A DNA stretch of 64,000 nt from Crossaster papposus (lineage: Eukaryota; Echinodermata; Asteroidea; Velatida; Solasteridae), in NCBI GenBank assembly GCA_037893245.1, contig JBAIAA010000445.1:1-64000 (forward strand), in the 5' to 3' direction. Made by a program: the position numbers and the translations under genes. Every line of letters begins with the position of its first letter. The stretch's first letter is position 1. Below, piece by piece: positions 49,390-60,544 of this stretch. The notes under the pieces were generated by a model. It ran no database searches and was not told where the DNA came from. It worked only from the letters and a program-made list of their open reading frames with translations.

Positions 49390-50862
49390 ATTTTATTAAA
49401 AAAAAAAAATATGTCGTGATTTCTTTTGTGGCAACCTACTAATCTATAGAAATTACCCATTGGAGACATTTTGACTCCAATTGTCCCCATTGTGTCTACA
49501 TGGTACCGAATTCGCCTTCCACCATGGACCCCCTACTGTCCCTCTTTTGTTATACTTGAACGTTTGTGGAAGGCCTCCCTACGATTTTCAATCATGGACT
49601 TTATGTCAATTGTGGACCCAATTGTCCTATTTTTTCCAACGTCCACTATTTGAATGCGGATACAAACCCATACATACTACATACTACATACACAAATAGT
49701 GATTGAATAGACAATTCCTGAACTTGGTTCAGCTAGCGAGACCCCCCAAAAAGAAACACAAATTAACGAAAACAAGAGCTGTTTCGCCAAGTGTCAAACC
49801 TTTTTGTCACGATGACGTCATCAGGTATCATGTGATGTCACATCAAGGTGCAAATTTGAAGGCCCGATATCTAATATCGGGTACAAGTCCGATTTGGTTC
49901 AAACTTGGTATGCAGGTATATCGGGATGTGTTATAGATACAAATGGAGGGTGACGTCGTGATGAGTTCATCATGTGATTTATTACGATTTTATTACATTT
50001 GTGGATCTTTTAGCTTTTAGAAGTACAGTTTCAGTAGATATCAGATCAATTAGAAGGAATATGTTTTGTCATCGAATAAACAACTCCAGGGTCGATGCAG
50101 CGCGGAGCACGAGTGGGGCGCCGTCTGACGGCCACATGTGCCACCGACTCAAGCAAAACCGCACCGCGTTAGTATGCTTGGAACTTAGCAGCTCCGATCA
50201 AACAATCAACGCGGCGCCGCATGTACCCCTAGATGTGCTTAAACCTAAACACAGATCAACTCCCTCAATGTATAAAAGTGAAAAGTTCACTCACAAAAAG
50301 TAAAATTTACTTTTTCAGAGTAGAAAACCGCACACAAAAAGGGAAAACCACTCCAAAAAAGTAACTTTTCACTCTTTCGATGAGCAATATGAAGAACAGC
50401 TCTTTTAGATTTTTCCTTCCTATGGCTCCTTGAAAGAGTGAAAATTTACTCTTTTGAAGTTGTTTTCACTTTTTTTGAGTTGCCTTTACTCTCCAAAACA
50501 AAATTTCACTATTGTTGAAGTGTTTTTTTATAAGAGGTTCACTCTTTTTGAGAATGAGCTTTTTACTCTTTTACATTTAGAAAGACAGCTATTTTGTAGA
50601 CTTCGGCTGCGTCGGGAACGAGACGAGTCTGAGCGGTTGCCAGCACCTCACACATCAAAGATAATCATCTCAGACAGTTTAGGCCCCCGATCCAGTAATA
50701 AATATCGGCATGCAGTTTATGGTTAGTTTAATTAGCCCCATGCTATTGTATGTACGATAAATTAATCTCCGGCTATATCACTATTGCCAAACTGTATGAA
50801 CGAAGCCAAAGATAGAGACGAAGCTGGAATTTGGGGAACGGCCTTAAATTGAAGTAGGGTAA
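49390..50862. repeat. Type B TRIM 3' flank, copy 2, left of the Gypsy element
   Basis: Matches 14400-15830; contains the second foldback element (50268-50575). No gene. It ends in GGTAA, the target-site duplication of the Gypsy element. Confidence 0.78.
50268..50575. mobile_element. Foldback MITE-like element, copy 2
   Basis: Same layout as 15297-15575: GTGAAAAGTTCACTCACAAA on the left, and GTAAAAAGCTCATTCTCAAA reading minus from the right. The two copies have diverged by several small indels, more than the neighbouring flank seems to have. Confidence 0.6.
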
Positions 50863-51385
50863 TGTGAGATATTGAGTGGGTTCTGACAAAGAACTTCGGA
50901 ACGAGCTCACCTGGTTTATTCAGCCATGTTTTTTCCTGCTATGCAATAGGTTTAACAACAGAGGGCGCACTCTATATACACTGTAAGTGAATCACTAAGT
51001 GCGCGGCATATATTACATTTCCTCCCCACTTAAATATGGAACTGCAATAAAGTCCATAAATGTTCACATATCATTAAAGTGAAATATTTCAGTTCAAACT
51101 GTTCCAATTTGGATTTTACTTGTGTAGACAATGATGATGTTTGTTCTTAATAAACCAATATTTTTAAAGTCATGGTCAAGTGTCATTCTTTCGTAGTCTT
51201 TTTGACTCAATTAATACTGGGAGTTGTTTGCTCCTTTTTTTTTTTGAAATGCATATACTGAACACTAAGAACTCTAATTCTAACAACTTGAATACGAAAT
51301 ACTAACACAGGTATAAAACACAAGTGCAGTGGCTACCCAAGCCTTTTTGGGATCTTATGTGAATATGGGGTTTTAGAGATCCAGT

Positions 51386-52657
51386 CTATTCGGTGGTTTC
51401 CTCTTCCTCTGGGGGTAGCGTCTCTCGATACCGGGTGGTTCTGTTGCTGTCTCTGGTGCAACAGATGGTTTTTCCTGCGCTGGGCTGGATGTTGGTAGGT
51501 TTAGGTGAGATAGGTACATGTACTGGACGATTGGTTGTCATCTGGTCACTGGTGTCAGGGACAAACTGGGGTACAGGATCTGGCTGCTGGTTGAAGAAGA
51601 AAGGCTTTCCAGTATCGACATCATGAAGCTGGTCGATGTGTCTGCGCCAGATGGAGTCAGGACCAACTCGAACTTCATATGAGAGTGGGCCAGTTTGGGA
51701 GTGAATTATTCCTGGAATCCACTTCTGACTATCTCGGTAGTTGCGAGCAAGCACCTGCTGGCCTGTGTGTAGGTTTCGAGTTGTCTTCCCAGATTTGTGA
51801 TAGATTGACTGTTCCAGTTGTTTACGAGCGACACGTTGTCGGATGTCTGGTTTGATGATGTCAAGTCTGGATCGGAGGTTTCGTCCCATGAGGAGGAACG
51901 CCGGAGAATGACCAGTGGTAGCATGTGGTGCATTGCGGTAAGCAAGGAGAAAGCTGCACAACTTTTGCTTTACTGACCCTTTCTCCCCCTCCATCGACTT
52001 CAGTCCATTCTTGAAGGTTTGGACGAAGCGCTAGGCAAGTCCATTTGTCGCTGGGTGGTATGGAGCTGAAGTTATGTGTCTCACTCCATTGCGTTTCAGG
52101 AAGGTTTCAAACTCTTCTGACTTGAACTGTGGACCATTGTCACTAACAAGTTGCTCAGGGACACCGTGATGTGCAAATATGCCCCTTAGGATTTCAATGG
52201 TCTGGCTAGATGTTGCAGTGGTAGTCTGGATGACTTCCGGCCATTTTGAATGTGCATCGACAGCTACCAGGAACATCTGTCCCAAGAATGGGCCAGCGTA
52301 GTCGACATGTATTCTCTGCCAGGGTTTCGCAGGCCATTCCCAGGTATGAAGTGGAGCTTGAGTTGGGTTACGTTGAGTTTTCTGGCAACCAGGGCATGCT
52401 TTAGCTAGCTGCTCAATGTCATGGTCAATTCCCGGCCACCAAGCAAAACCTCGAGAGAGAGATTTCATCTTCACTACTTCGAGATGACCCTCATGTAGCT
52501 CCTCTAGAACTTGTGCACGTAGTTTGCCAGGGACTATTACACGAAGTCCCCACATCAAGCAGTTGTCGTGTACTGTGATGTCGTTTCTGCGACTGTGGTA
52601 TGCTGCTAGGATTGGATCGGTGTCGGAAGGCCATCCCCTCATGGTATACTCGTACAC
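51386..52657 (-). pseudogene. Gypsy integrase region
   Basis: Zinc-binding region (LHEGHLEVVKMKSLSRG, CPGCQKTQRNP) then the RVE core (HVDYAGPFLGQMFLVAVDAH, VSDNGPQFKSEEF, SAPYHPATNGLA) and a C-terminal tail. Integrates cDNA copies in the family. Fossil copy. Confidence 0.85.
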
Positions 52658-52700
52658 CTCAACAAGAGTTTTATCTCTGGCTGTTTCCTTGCGAACGTCA

Positions 52701-54779
52701 CTACTGGAGACGGGTAGTGTTTAGTTGGGACACCAGGAGTATGTCATCAGGATCCGTTGGTTCCGACACGGTCTCGCTCAAGGGCAATCTGGATAGCCCG
52801 TCAGCTTTGCAGTGCTTCGTAGTAGTTTTGTACTCGATGTTATAATCATGACTGCCAAGGAAAATCGCATACCTCGCCAGTCGTGCAGCAGCAGTTGAAG
52901 GAGTGCTCTTCGTGGGATTGAAGATAGATGTAAGTGGTTGGTGATCAGTCACCAGAGTGAATTTCCGCCCACATAGGTACAGATGAAACTTCTTCACTCC
53001 CCACACCAACGCGAGTGCCTCCTTGTCAATTTGAGAGTAATTGCGTTCTGCAGTAGTCAGGGTACGTGATGCATAGGCGACAGGGCGTTCTGCACCATCA
53101 GGCATGACATGTGACATAACAGCGCCAAGACCATAGGGTGAGGCGTCACATGCTAGCTTTACAGGGAGGTCTGGATCATAGTGTGTCAGGACCTCATCTG
53201 CTGTGATTAAGGCCTTCTGGAACGCCTTCTCACAAGTAGGGGTCCACACCCACTTGTGGTTCTTCTGTAGGAGCTCATTTAGTGGATGTAGCTCAGTCGA
53301 CAAGTTGGGCAGAAATCGGTGGTAGTAGTTCACTAGGCCCAGGAATGAACGCAATTGGCTCACACTAGTGGGTTGTGGAGCATTTCTGACTGCATGAACC
53401 TTGTCCTGGGTTTTGTTCAGCCCTTCATGGGTTATCTCGTGCCCAAGAAAGATCACTTTACGCTTGAAGAATTCGCATTTTGCTTTGTTAAAGCACAGAC
53501 CACGAGACTTCAGCACATCAAGGCCCCTCCTCAAATTACTGAGGTGTTCTTCATCATTGCGGCCTGTGATGATCATGTCATCCAAGATGCATTGGACTCC
53601 AGGTATGCCTTGGAGTACCTGCTCCATACTTCTCTGCCACATGGCTGGTGCAGAAGCGATGCCAAAAGGTAGTCTGTTGAAGACAAACAGACCCTTGTGT
53701 GTGTTGACTGTCAATAACCTTCTGGACTCGGCATCGATTACCATGTGCAAGTATGCCTGACGCAAATCAAGCTTGCTGTATCTCTGGCCTCCGGAGAGAT
53801 TAGCAAAAACATCCTCCACTCTTGGTAGCGGATAACGCTCGATGTTAAGGTTAGGGTTGACAGTTACCTTGAAATCTCCACATGCGTACACCCCGCTTGG
53901 TTTTGGCACGGCTACAATTGGTGTTGCCCAATCACTGGTTTCTACTGGTGATATGATGCCTTGACGCTCTAACTTTGTCAGTTCTACTTCCACTTTCGGT
54001 CGTAGAGCGTACGGAACCTGTCTGGCTTTCATGTATACCGGCTGGGCATCTTCGCGTATGTTGAGTTTCCCGGTAATGCCTTTGAGTTCCCCGATTTCCT
54101 CTCCAAAGAGCTCTTGGTACTCAATCGGCATGGCCTCCAGCTTTTCTTCTGTGTTGCCAGATTTAGGGGAATGAGCTGTTGTCATGGCGAACAATTTTGG
54201 CCAGTCCAACTTGATATGCGCCAGCCAGTCTCTGCCAAAAAGTGGTGCACTTTTACCTTTGATGATATACATCTTCCCGTTGTGCTCCTGATTCCCGTAG
54301 CGAACTTTGGCACTTAGGAGCCCTGCCGGAGAAATCTGTTCTCCAGTGTATGTCTGCAACTTTATCTTCGTTGGCTGCAATTGCTCTCCAGCAAAGAATT
54401 TCTGGTAGTCAGCCATGGATAGCAATGTGATGGCTGATCCTGTGTCCACCTCCATCTTTACCGGGCGGTTGTTAATGTGGAGCGTGACCCAGACAGCTGT
54501 GCTCATGTCACACTTATTAAGACCCACATTATGTATGTTCATCCGTGCAATCAGTATGTCATCATTATCCTCGCCATCGGTATATGGACTCTCCTCCATG
54601 GCTTTCACCTTCCCCATACGCTTGGGTTGGGGTGGATGATAGGGCTTTTTTCTGGGGTTTGTTGCCCAGCGAACAAGGTTTGGAGCGGCAGGCTGGTACA
54701 ATGTGGCCCTGTTTTCCACATGAATGGCATGTTGCATCTTTGAATCGGCAACTGTCGGCAGAATGTCCTGATCTGCCAC
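52701..54779 (-). CDS. Gypsy Pol: protease, reverse transcriptase, RNase H
   Basis: 692 codons. The protease is marked by VKMEVDTGSAITLLS (the DTGS word). RT follows with SKLDLRQAYLHMVIDAESRR, FNRLPFGIASAPAMWQ and CILDDMIITG, then RNase H (LACDASPYGLGAVMSH, YSQIDKEALALVWGVKKFH). The gag frame overlaps its start, as in elements that use frameshift read-through. Part of a broken element. Confidence 0.88.
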   Translation of the reverse strand: MADQDILPTVADSKMQHAIHVENRATLYQPAAPNLVRWATNPRKKPYHPPQPKRMGKVKAMEESPYTDGEDNDDILIARMNIHNVGLNKCDMSTAVWVTLHINNRPVKMEVDTGSAITLLSMADYQKFFAGEQLQPTKIKLQTYTGEQISPAGLLSAKVRYGNQEHNGKMYIIKGKSAPLFGRDWLAHIKLDWPKLFAMTTAHSPKSGNTEEKLEAMPIEYQELFGEEIGELKGITGKLNIREDAQPVYMKARQVPYALRPKVEVELTKLERQGIISPVETSDWATPIVAVPKPSGVYACGDFKVTVNPNLNIERYPLPRVEDVFANLSGGQRYSKLDLRQAYLHMVIDAESRRLLTVNTHKGLFVFNRLPFGIASAPAMWQRSMEQVLQGIPGVQCILDDMIITGRNDEEHLSNLRRGLDVLKSRGLCFNKAKCEFFKRKVIFLGHEITHEGLNKTQDKVHAVRNAPQPTSVSQLRSFLGLVNYYHRFLPNLSTELHPLNELLQKNHKWVWTPTCEKAFQKALITADEVLTHYDPDLPVKLACDASPYGLGAVMSHVMPDGAERPVAYASRTLTTAERNYSQIDKEALALVWGVKKFHLYLCGRKFTLVTDHQPLTSIFNPTKSTPSTAAARLARYAIFLGSHDYNIEYKTTTKHCKADGLSRLPLSETVSEPTDPDDILLVSQLNTTRLQ

Positions 54780-55377
54780 ACCTGTAGCATGATGTTTTAC
54801 GTCTTACCACAGTGTGTACAGCAGAACTTGAAGTTGTCTGCTGCTTAAGTTCGATGGCATCTCTCGCTGCAGTTTCCATCGCTGTTGCAATTTCAGTTGC
54901 CCGTTTTAGTGTCAGCTTATCCTCTGCAAGCAGTCGTTTCTGAATGCTGCCTGCCCGCAATCCACAAACAAATCTGTCACGAATTGCCTCGTTCAGGTAT
55001 TCTCCAAACTGACAATGTTCAGCTAATTTTCGCAGTTCAGCCAAGTAAGTGCTGACACGTTCTCCCTCCTGTTGGTTCCGTTTGTGGAAACGAAAACGTT
55101 CTGCGATGACCAAGGGTTTAGGTGCAAGATGTGCAGTTAGGATCTGTATGAGTTCAGCAAACGGCTTTGTTGATGGCTTTTCAGGTGTAGTGAGGTTCTT
55201 GAGAAGTGTATACGTTTTACTACCAATCAGGCTGATTAGTGCGGATACCTTTCTCGCATTCGCGATGTTGTTGGCCTCAAAATATTGCTCTAAGCGTTCA
55301 ACATATGTTGGCCAGTCCTCCTCATCGCGGTTATATGGATCAATCCGACCGATAAGTCCCGACGCCATTTTGTTCAC
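54565..55377 (-). CDS. Gypsy Gag
   Basis: 270 codons. A capsid-type region (DEEDWPTYVERLEQYFEANN, AERFRFHKRNQQEGERVSTY, LAELRKLAEHCQFG, RDRFVCGLRAG) then two CCHC knuckles (CYRCGRSGHSADSC, CHSCGKQGHIVPAC). Gag packages the RNA. It overlaps the Pol frame by about 215 bases. Fossil element. Confidence 0.88.
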   Translation of the reverse strand: MNKMASGLIGRIDPYNRDEEDWPTYVERLEQYFEANNIANARKVSALISLIGSKTYTLLKNLTTPEKPSTKPFAELIQILTAHLAPKPLVIAERFRFHKRNQQEGERVSTYLAELRKLAEHCQFGEYLNEAIRDRFVCGLRAGSIQKRLLAEDKLTLKRATEIATAMETAARDAIELKQQTTSSSAVHTVVRRKTSCYRCGRSGHSADSCRFKDATCHSCGKQGHIVPACRSKPCSLGNKPQKKALSSTPTQAYGEGESHGGESIYRWRG

Positions 55378-55618
55378 CGACTGTACACGCGTATGTATGC
55401 ACGTGTAAGCATGAACAAACGAACGACGGATACAAGTCTATGGAGTTTTACGGCGAAAAACGAGCCCAAAATCACTCCAATAACGGCACAAATATCACTG
55501 CAAAATGTCAATTGTTTGACTCTACAGGTGAGTAATTATCTCGCTGACAATGTTATATGTCTATTAAAAACAGCCTCGTCGCCACTTTGTGAGATATTGA
55601 GTGGGTTCTGACAGGTAA

Positions 55619-55736
55619 GATGGCGTCTGATGACTCCCCCAGTTCGCTTTTTCTTTCCGCCGAGGGGGTACTTGAGCATGGAGACTGTAGCAGACGTAGT
55701 TTGGTTCAAGTAAGCAGCGGGGGCCTAGCAGGCAAT
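55619..55736. repeat. Type B TRIM 3' flank, copy 2, right of the Gypsy element
   Basis: Continues the homology to 15835-15957 interrupted by the Gypsy insertion. Confidence 0.7.
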
Positions 55737-57658
55737 TCACATCCGCTGCAAGATCTTGACGGAATGTAAGCTTGCAACAACCACGTCGCCAGTGGGTGTA
55801 TAGGCCATTTCTAGCGGGTTGTACATTTTTGCGGCTACAGTTCCTACCAGTGATCCATTTGGGTCGTACTGCTGTATTTTTGAGTTTCCCCTGTCACCGT
55901 AATGAACAGCTACATTAAAGTAACCTCGACTGTCACAAAGGATCCCGGTGGGACTCGCAGGAGTTTTGTCCACAAGTGTCTTGATACTAAACACCTCATT
56001 GCCCATGAGGTCTACACAGGAGAGGGTTTTATTTGTGAAGTTAGGAATGAACAGGCGATCCATATTATCCATCGCTAAAAGCAATTCCACATTTTCATTT
56101 GGAATAGTCGCTACTAACGAGCCATCAAGCAAATGCACAGAAACAACTTTCCTGCCCGAGTCAGCCACAGCTAGTCGTTCTCCAGCTGCGTCCATCGCAA
56201 TAGCGGTTAACTGACTTGCCTCTTTCTTAGATGGTGTGAATTTGCGAATCAACTGAAGATTGTCATCAAAAACCTTCACCTTCCTTTTGTCCGTGACAAA
56301 AAGCAGATCATCCGAGGTGACAGCAATACCCCCAGGAGCGTCCAGCTGATGACCGCTTTGAGCGGCCGAAGTTTTGAAACGTCCAGTGGAGGTAAATAGC
56401 GATAGTCGTTTCAGTGTTGTGTCTGTCACAGCAATGTCCCCGTTACTAAAACATGCAACATTTTCGGCGAATTGGAATTCCTTGTCACCGTTTCCTTTCT
56501 TGCCGAACTTTCCTTCACCTGCCACTTCTCTTTGAGCAATTTCTTCCCAAGATCCTTTTCACTGACGACATCTTGACATTTGACCCCAATGAACGAAAGA
56601 TCCACCTTTGCCGGTTCGCACTTAAGCTCTTTCTGGAATTCCAAGTTGTGCATCACCTTCGGTTTGAGTTCCAAGAGCACGAAATCATCGACTTGACTCA
56701 TCAAGTCGTTTACGGCCGTAACGATCTGATCTGCGCGTTTCATCTGGTCACGGTTGCGTATAAGCGCCTTTTCGTACTCGCTGTCTCTCTCCTGGCCGAT
56801 TTTATTGACTTTTTCGGTGATTACCTTTGCTTTGCTTCGGATTTTGGCAATTTCTGCCTCGACTTTTGCAGAAATATCATTGCAAGCCTGAGCCAGTTTC
56901 GTTTGCAATCTATTCCGTGCATTTGTGATGGAGTCTTCGTTTGATGCAAATTGTTCTTTGCTTTTCTGGAACTGTTGCAATATGTCCTCGACTCTCTCAC
57001 GAAATGATTCGATGGCATCCCCGATACTAATTAACTTATGTTCCGCTGTTCGGTGCTCAGTTGCAACACACATGGAGCAAATCAACACATCACAAGTCTC
57101 ACAGTAAAAGCATATGGCCTGATCACTATGTTTTCTACATTTTGGTGTGGCAGTCTTAGTAGCATCTGTTGGTGAAGCCCTCGGTTTGTCGAAGTCTTCC
57201 GCTTGAATGATGCGATGGTCTTTAAAGGACTTCAAGCGTCGGTGTGCCTCTTGGCATTTTTTGCAGATGTTCTCCTTGCAGTCAAGGCATCTTGACACGG
57301 CCTCGTTACCATCTTCGCAGGATTCACAAGTCGCACTAGTAGTAGTAGTAGTAGTAGTTACCTTCTCTAATAACTGCTCTTGTTTGCTTATCTCATCGAC
57401 AAGAGATATCAGAAAGAAGCTAGAAGACAGACTCTGCACTCCTTCTTCAGGAACGTTCGTCTCTCTCCTGCAGACTGGACATGTTATCTTTGCCCTCTCT
57501 GTCGTCTCTTTGCTTACCATCTCTCCCAGACAGTTCAGGCAGACGCTATGAAGACAGTTTAGCATCTTAGGATCCTTGAATCGACAGCAGCAGATCGGAC
57601 ATTCCAGATGCCCCTGGCTGATCGTATCTAACACGGTTCGGGCTGCAGCCTCCGCCAT
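55737..57658 (-). pseudogene. TRIM-NHL gene, type B copy 2, split by one frameshift
   Basis: The first frame (57658-56426, 410 codons) gives RING, two B-boxes and the whole coiled coil plus linker up to LKEKWQVKE. A single-base loss near 56510 (CCGAACTTTCC against CCGAACTCTTCC in other copies) moves the rest to another frame (56525-55737, 262 codons), which holds the six NHL blades to KILQRM. A GTA microsatellite at 57337-57357 lengthens a threonine run after the RING (TTTTTT against TTT). If the loss is real, a 410-residue RING/B-box/coiled-coil protein without a propeller could still be made; if it is a sequencing error, this is a second full-length gene. Confidence 0.87.
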
Positions 57659-59900
57659 CGTGAGTGGAATCTTACGAGGAAAAAAATCCGTTTCGACTAT
57701 TACTCAGTGCCAGGAAGGGGCTTAGGTTGAGAAGGGGACATGGAGCGTAAAATAGAGGAGGATGCACACCAGCCCTATAAATATGACTGTAACTGGCTCT
57801 CTTTTGTCTGTTCTTATTTTGTCACCATTATCTTAAGACAAAAGACAAAGGAGATCCAATCACAGCCCTATTTGTAGGGTTAGGTGCAAACTATACATGT
57901 AGGTCAGACTGAATAATTGGGTTATCCTTGTTATGGACAAAATTACACTTTTCCGAGTCAACACAAATTACATTTCTCTCGGTCATTTCGACTGAGAAGA
58001 TCACATTTTCTTGGTCATTTGTACACGAAATTTGGCAGGGCAAATTGTATAGGTTTAGATTCAGGATCAATTAATGATTTGACCCAGTGTGTTCCACCAA
58101 CACCGTTGTTCCTCAGGCTCCGTGGGCGACATAAGGTTTATGCACATGCGCTAGTTTTATCAGACTGGATCATAAAATGCATTATTCACGAGCTCGACAA
58201 AAAGTACAAATTAAAAATTAAAAAAGCTGGAACATTCCTAAAAACTGCTCTTATACACTCAATATTTAATAGTATGCAGTAAGTTTCAGCCAAACAGGAT
58301 GGGAATATAAATCATATTCACATTTTAATTTAATGTCGGCAGTTCCGTGAAATTCCACCAAGGCCTTTAATGTGTTGAACGAGAGGCGCTACATAACGTA
58401 AATAGTCTAAAATAAACATCACTAAGGTAAGTTTACCTAATATTAACAAAGATACTGCGACAATTTGGGAGACCGCCAAAATAGGGCAAGATAGCTCGGA
58501 TGGTAGAGCGGTGTTCCGGAGGTTGCAGGTTCGAGTCTTGCCTTACCAATGTGTTTGTTCACTTTTAAATTTGTAATAAGACTCTCAGGAAAACATCATT
58601 TAGACTTTAAATTTTACATTGACGCTGGTTTCGAAAGTAAAAACCCTTAAACTCTCCTACAAAATAATGGGGAATTCCCTGGTTGGTTTACTGAACGCGG
58701 AGTGTGATTTTCGCAATTTAACTGTACAACACACGGCGGTAGGCAGGGTGCACAAACAACTCCCACCGGCACCCCGGGTATTATGTATTTGACAAGGCAG
58801 CGATTGGATGTACATATAGCGCCTGCTATTGGATTTGTGTAGATAACGCAGTTTGTTTACATGAATTAAAGTGTATTGAAGTGCATGGCTCCATGTGATA
58901 TTTTTCCTTTAATAGTCTGTCCAACGGTACTTTTCTTGATTCAGAGTAGAGTTCCCAAGACGACGAAAAATCCCCAGAAACACAAACTTCATTTTCATTC
59001 AAATTAAAACACCGATAAACATCTCAATTAAAGGTAATTATTCGTAGGTATTTTCTCATCAAGCGTCTAGCCGAAAGGTTCACAGTCTATAATAAATTAT
59101 AGTCGTTATACTGTCGATTTATTGCCATCTCTCAAATATCAACAAATTATTTTTAATATAAACAAGCTATTGAAAAGACCTATTTTTTTGAAAAAACGGG
59201 ACCAGGTACAATTTGGCCGCAAGAGGACGTTTTATACGAGTTAAAGCACGGACTATACAGACATCTAAATAAACCCTCTATGGCCGGTGGAGGATGAATT
59301 TCGGACTCCATGAAATCTGTACTCATTGCGCATGCTTAAGTGGAGATAATTAGGAGCGTGACCTGTCACGTGAGAGGGTTTAACCAATAATAGAAAAAAC
59401 GGGTCCGATTTTCATAGGAGTCTGGTTTTAGTACGACACCGGCACCATGGACATGATGGAGGAAGGACACGGACAAGCAAACAAACCTAATGTCGCCCTG
59501 GCAACAGCTATGCCAACACAATTAAGCTAATCATTCCTTCTCTGGCGAATCAAGAATCAGGCAAGATTGCTATGCTATTTCAATAACAAAACACTCAATC
59601 CGACATTGAATCTGTGCAACATGTAATGTACAATATATACCTCCATGGTAAAATTTAAGTACTCACTTTTTAAAACTGATCCGTCAATTGGATGGGGTCT
59701 TCATCAACCACATTCTTTCCCGTGCGTGTAAACACAAGAATGGCCTTCCACCGGTTTACGCACCGCCGGTAATTTCGTACGGTGAAGGTGATTACTTATC
59801 GGACAAGGTATCGGCTACCGCAGCATTCTATGTACATGTATTTGTGTAACAATTGCGCAGTATATGATAAGCAGGCATTGTGTGCAGCACAATTTACTCA
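57659..59900. repeat. Type B TRIM upstream spacer, copy 2
   Basis: Matches 17869-20112, including the truncated tRNA-like module (58484-58548) and the CCCTATTTGTAGGG hairpin (57867). A 121-codon plus-strand ORF at 57917 is not kept in the other copy. No gene. Confidence 0.78.
58484..58548 (+). other. Truncated tRNA-like pol III module, copy 2
   Basis: Same layout as 18700-18764 with changes in the D-loop (GCTCGGATGGTAGAGC) and T-stem (GCAGG-TTCGAGT-CTTGC). Box B is kept and the anticodon arm is missing in the same way. Confidence 0.65.
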
Positions 59901-60544
59901 CTAGCACTATGGGGAAAACCAGTTACTATTTTTAACTCGCGCTAGTGAATATATAAAGACAGCGCTCGGCTCCTTCCAGATGACAATGTGCGCGCGCACC
60001 CAAGCCTTCGTCGTAAAGCTACGGAAGTCTATAATGGACATTGCACATGTCTCAATTTGCAGGAAAGACTATTATCCTATTTTTACCACGTAAATCATCT
60101 ACAATGTCCTTGATTCAAGTTCAGTACTACAGTGGGGATAATTACGAAATAAAACCAAAAGGTAAAATTAACAATAGTACAATCTTACACGAATGCCTTT
60201 GTAAAAAGGAAAGTCTTAAGCTTATTCTTAAAAACCGAACGAACCTTAACAGACTGAATCTCATGCAACTTGTACATCGTTACATTTAATGGATTAAAAA
60301 TTGTTGACGGAAATGTGTATGAGGCCGCCAAAAAGGTTAATAATGTCAAAAATCGTACAGATTCGCCTTGGATGCCCCAGAGTATCTGCCTTTTTAATTG
60401 ATCAATGCCACCTGTGAACCACAATTGTGGACCGCCACGAGTTGTCCTGTGTACGAGTTGACCAATCTGCGTACGAGTTTACCAATCTGCGTACGAGTTG
60501 ACCAATCTTCGTACGAGTTGTCTCGCGTACAAGTTCCCCTTGAA
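59901..60544. repeat. Upstream-spacer remnant with GTACGAGTTG repeats
   Basis: Matches 1120-1500 and 39440-39930. A four-unit tandem repeat of about 22 bp (GTACGAGTTGACCAATCTGC) lies at 60440-60520. No gene. Confidence 0.7.

Larger units (their letters stand above)
50863..55613 (-). mobile_element. Ty3/Gypsy LTR retrotransposon (broken)
   Basis: About 4.75 kb, flanked by a 5-bp target duplication GGTAA (50858-50862 and 55614-55618). Both ends carry the same 26-bp terminal word (starting TGTGAGATATTG, ending TTCTGACA). The downstream LTR is about 155 bp (50863-51017), next to a purine-rich tract (51018-51030 read minus). A primer-binding-like TGGCGACGAGG (55574-55584 read minus) lies just inside the other end. 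Gag and Pol order is protease, RT, RNase H, integrase, which sets the family; the sequence resembles K02A2.6-like elements. It looks broken, about two or three breaks. It is absent from the paralogous flank at 15830, so it inserted after the duplication. Confidence 0.92.

Noticed and set aside
54114-54787. Plus-strand ORFs across the Gypsy element
   Set aside because: Shadows of the minus-strand Gag and Pol frames.
57917-58282. 121-codon plus-strand ORF in spacer
   Set aside because: Broken in the paralogous spacer at 18110-18480; no domain.
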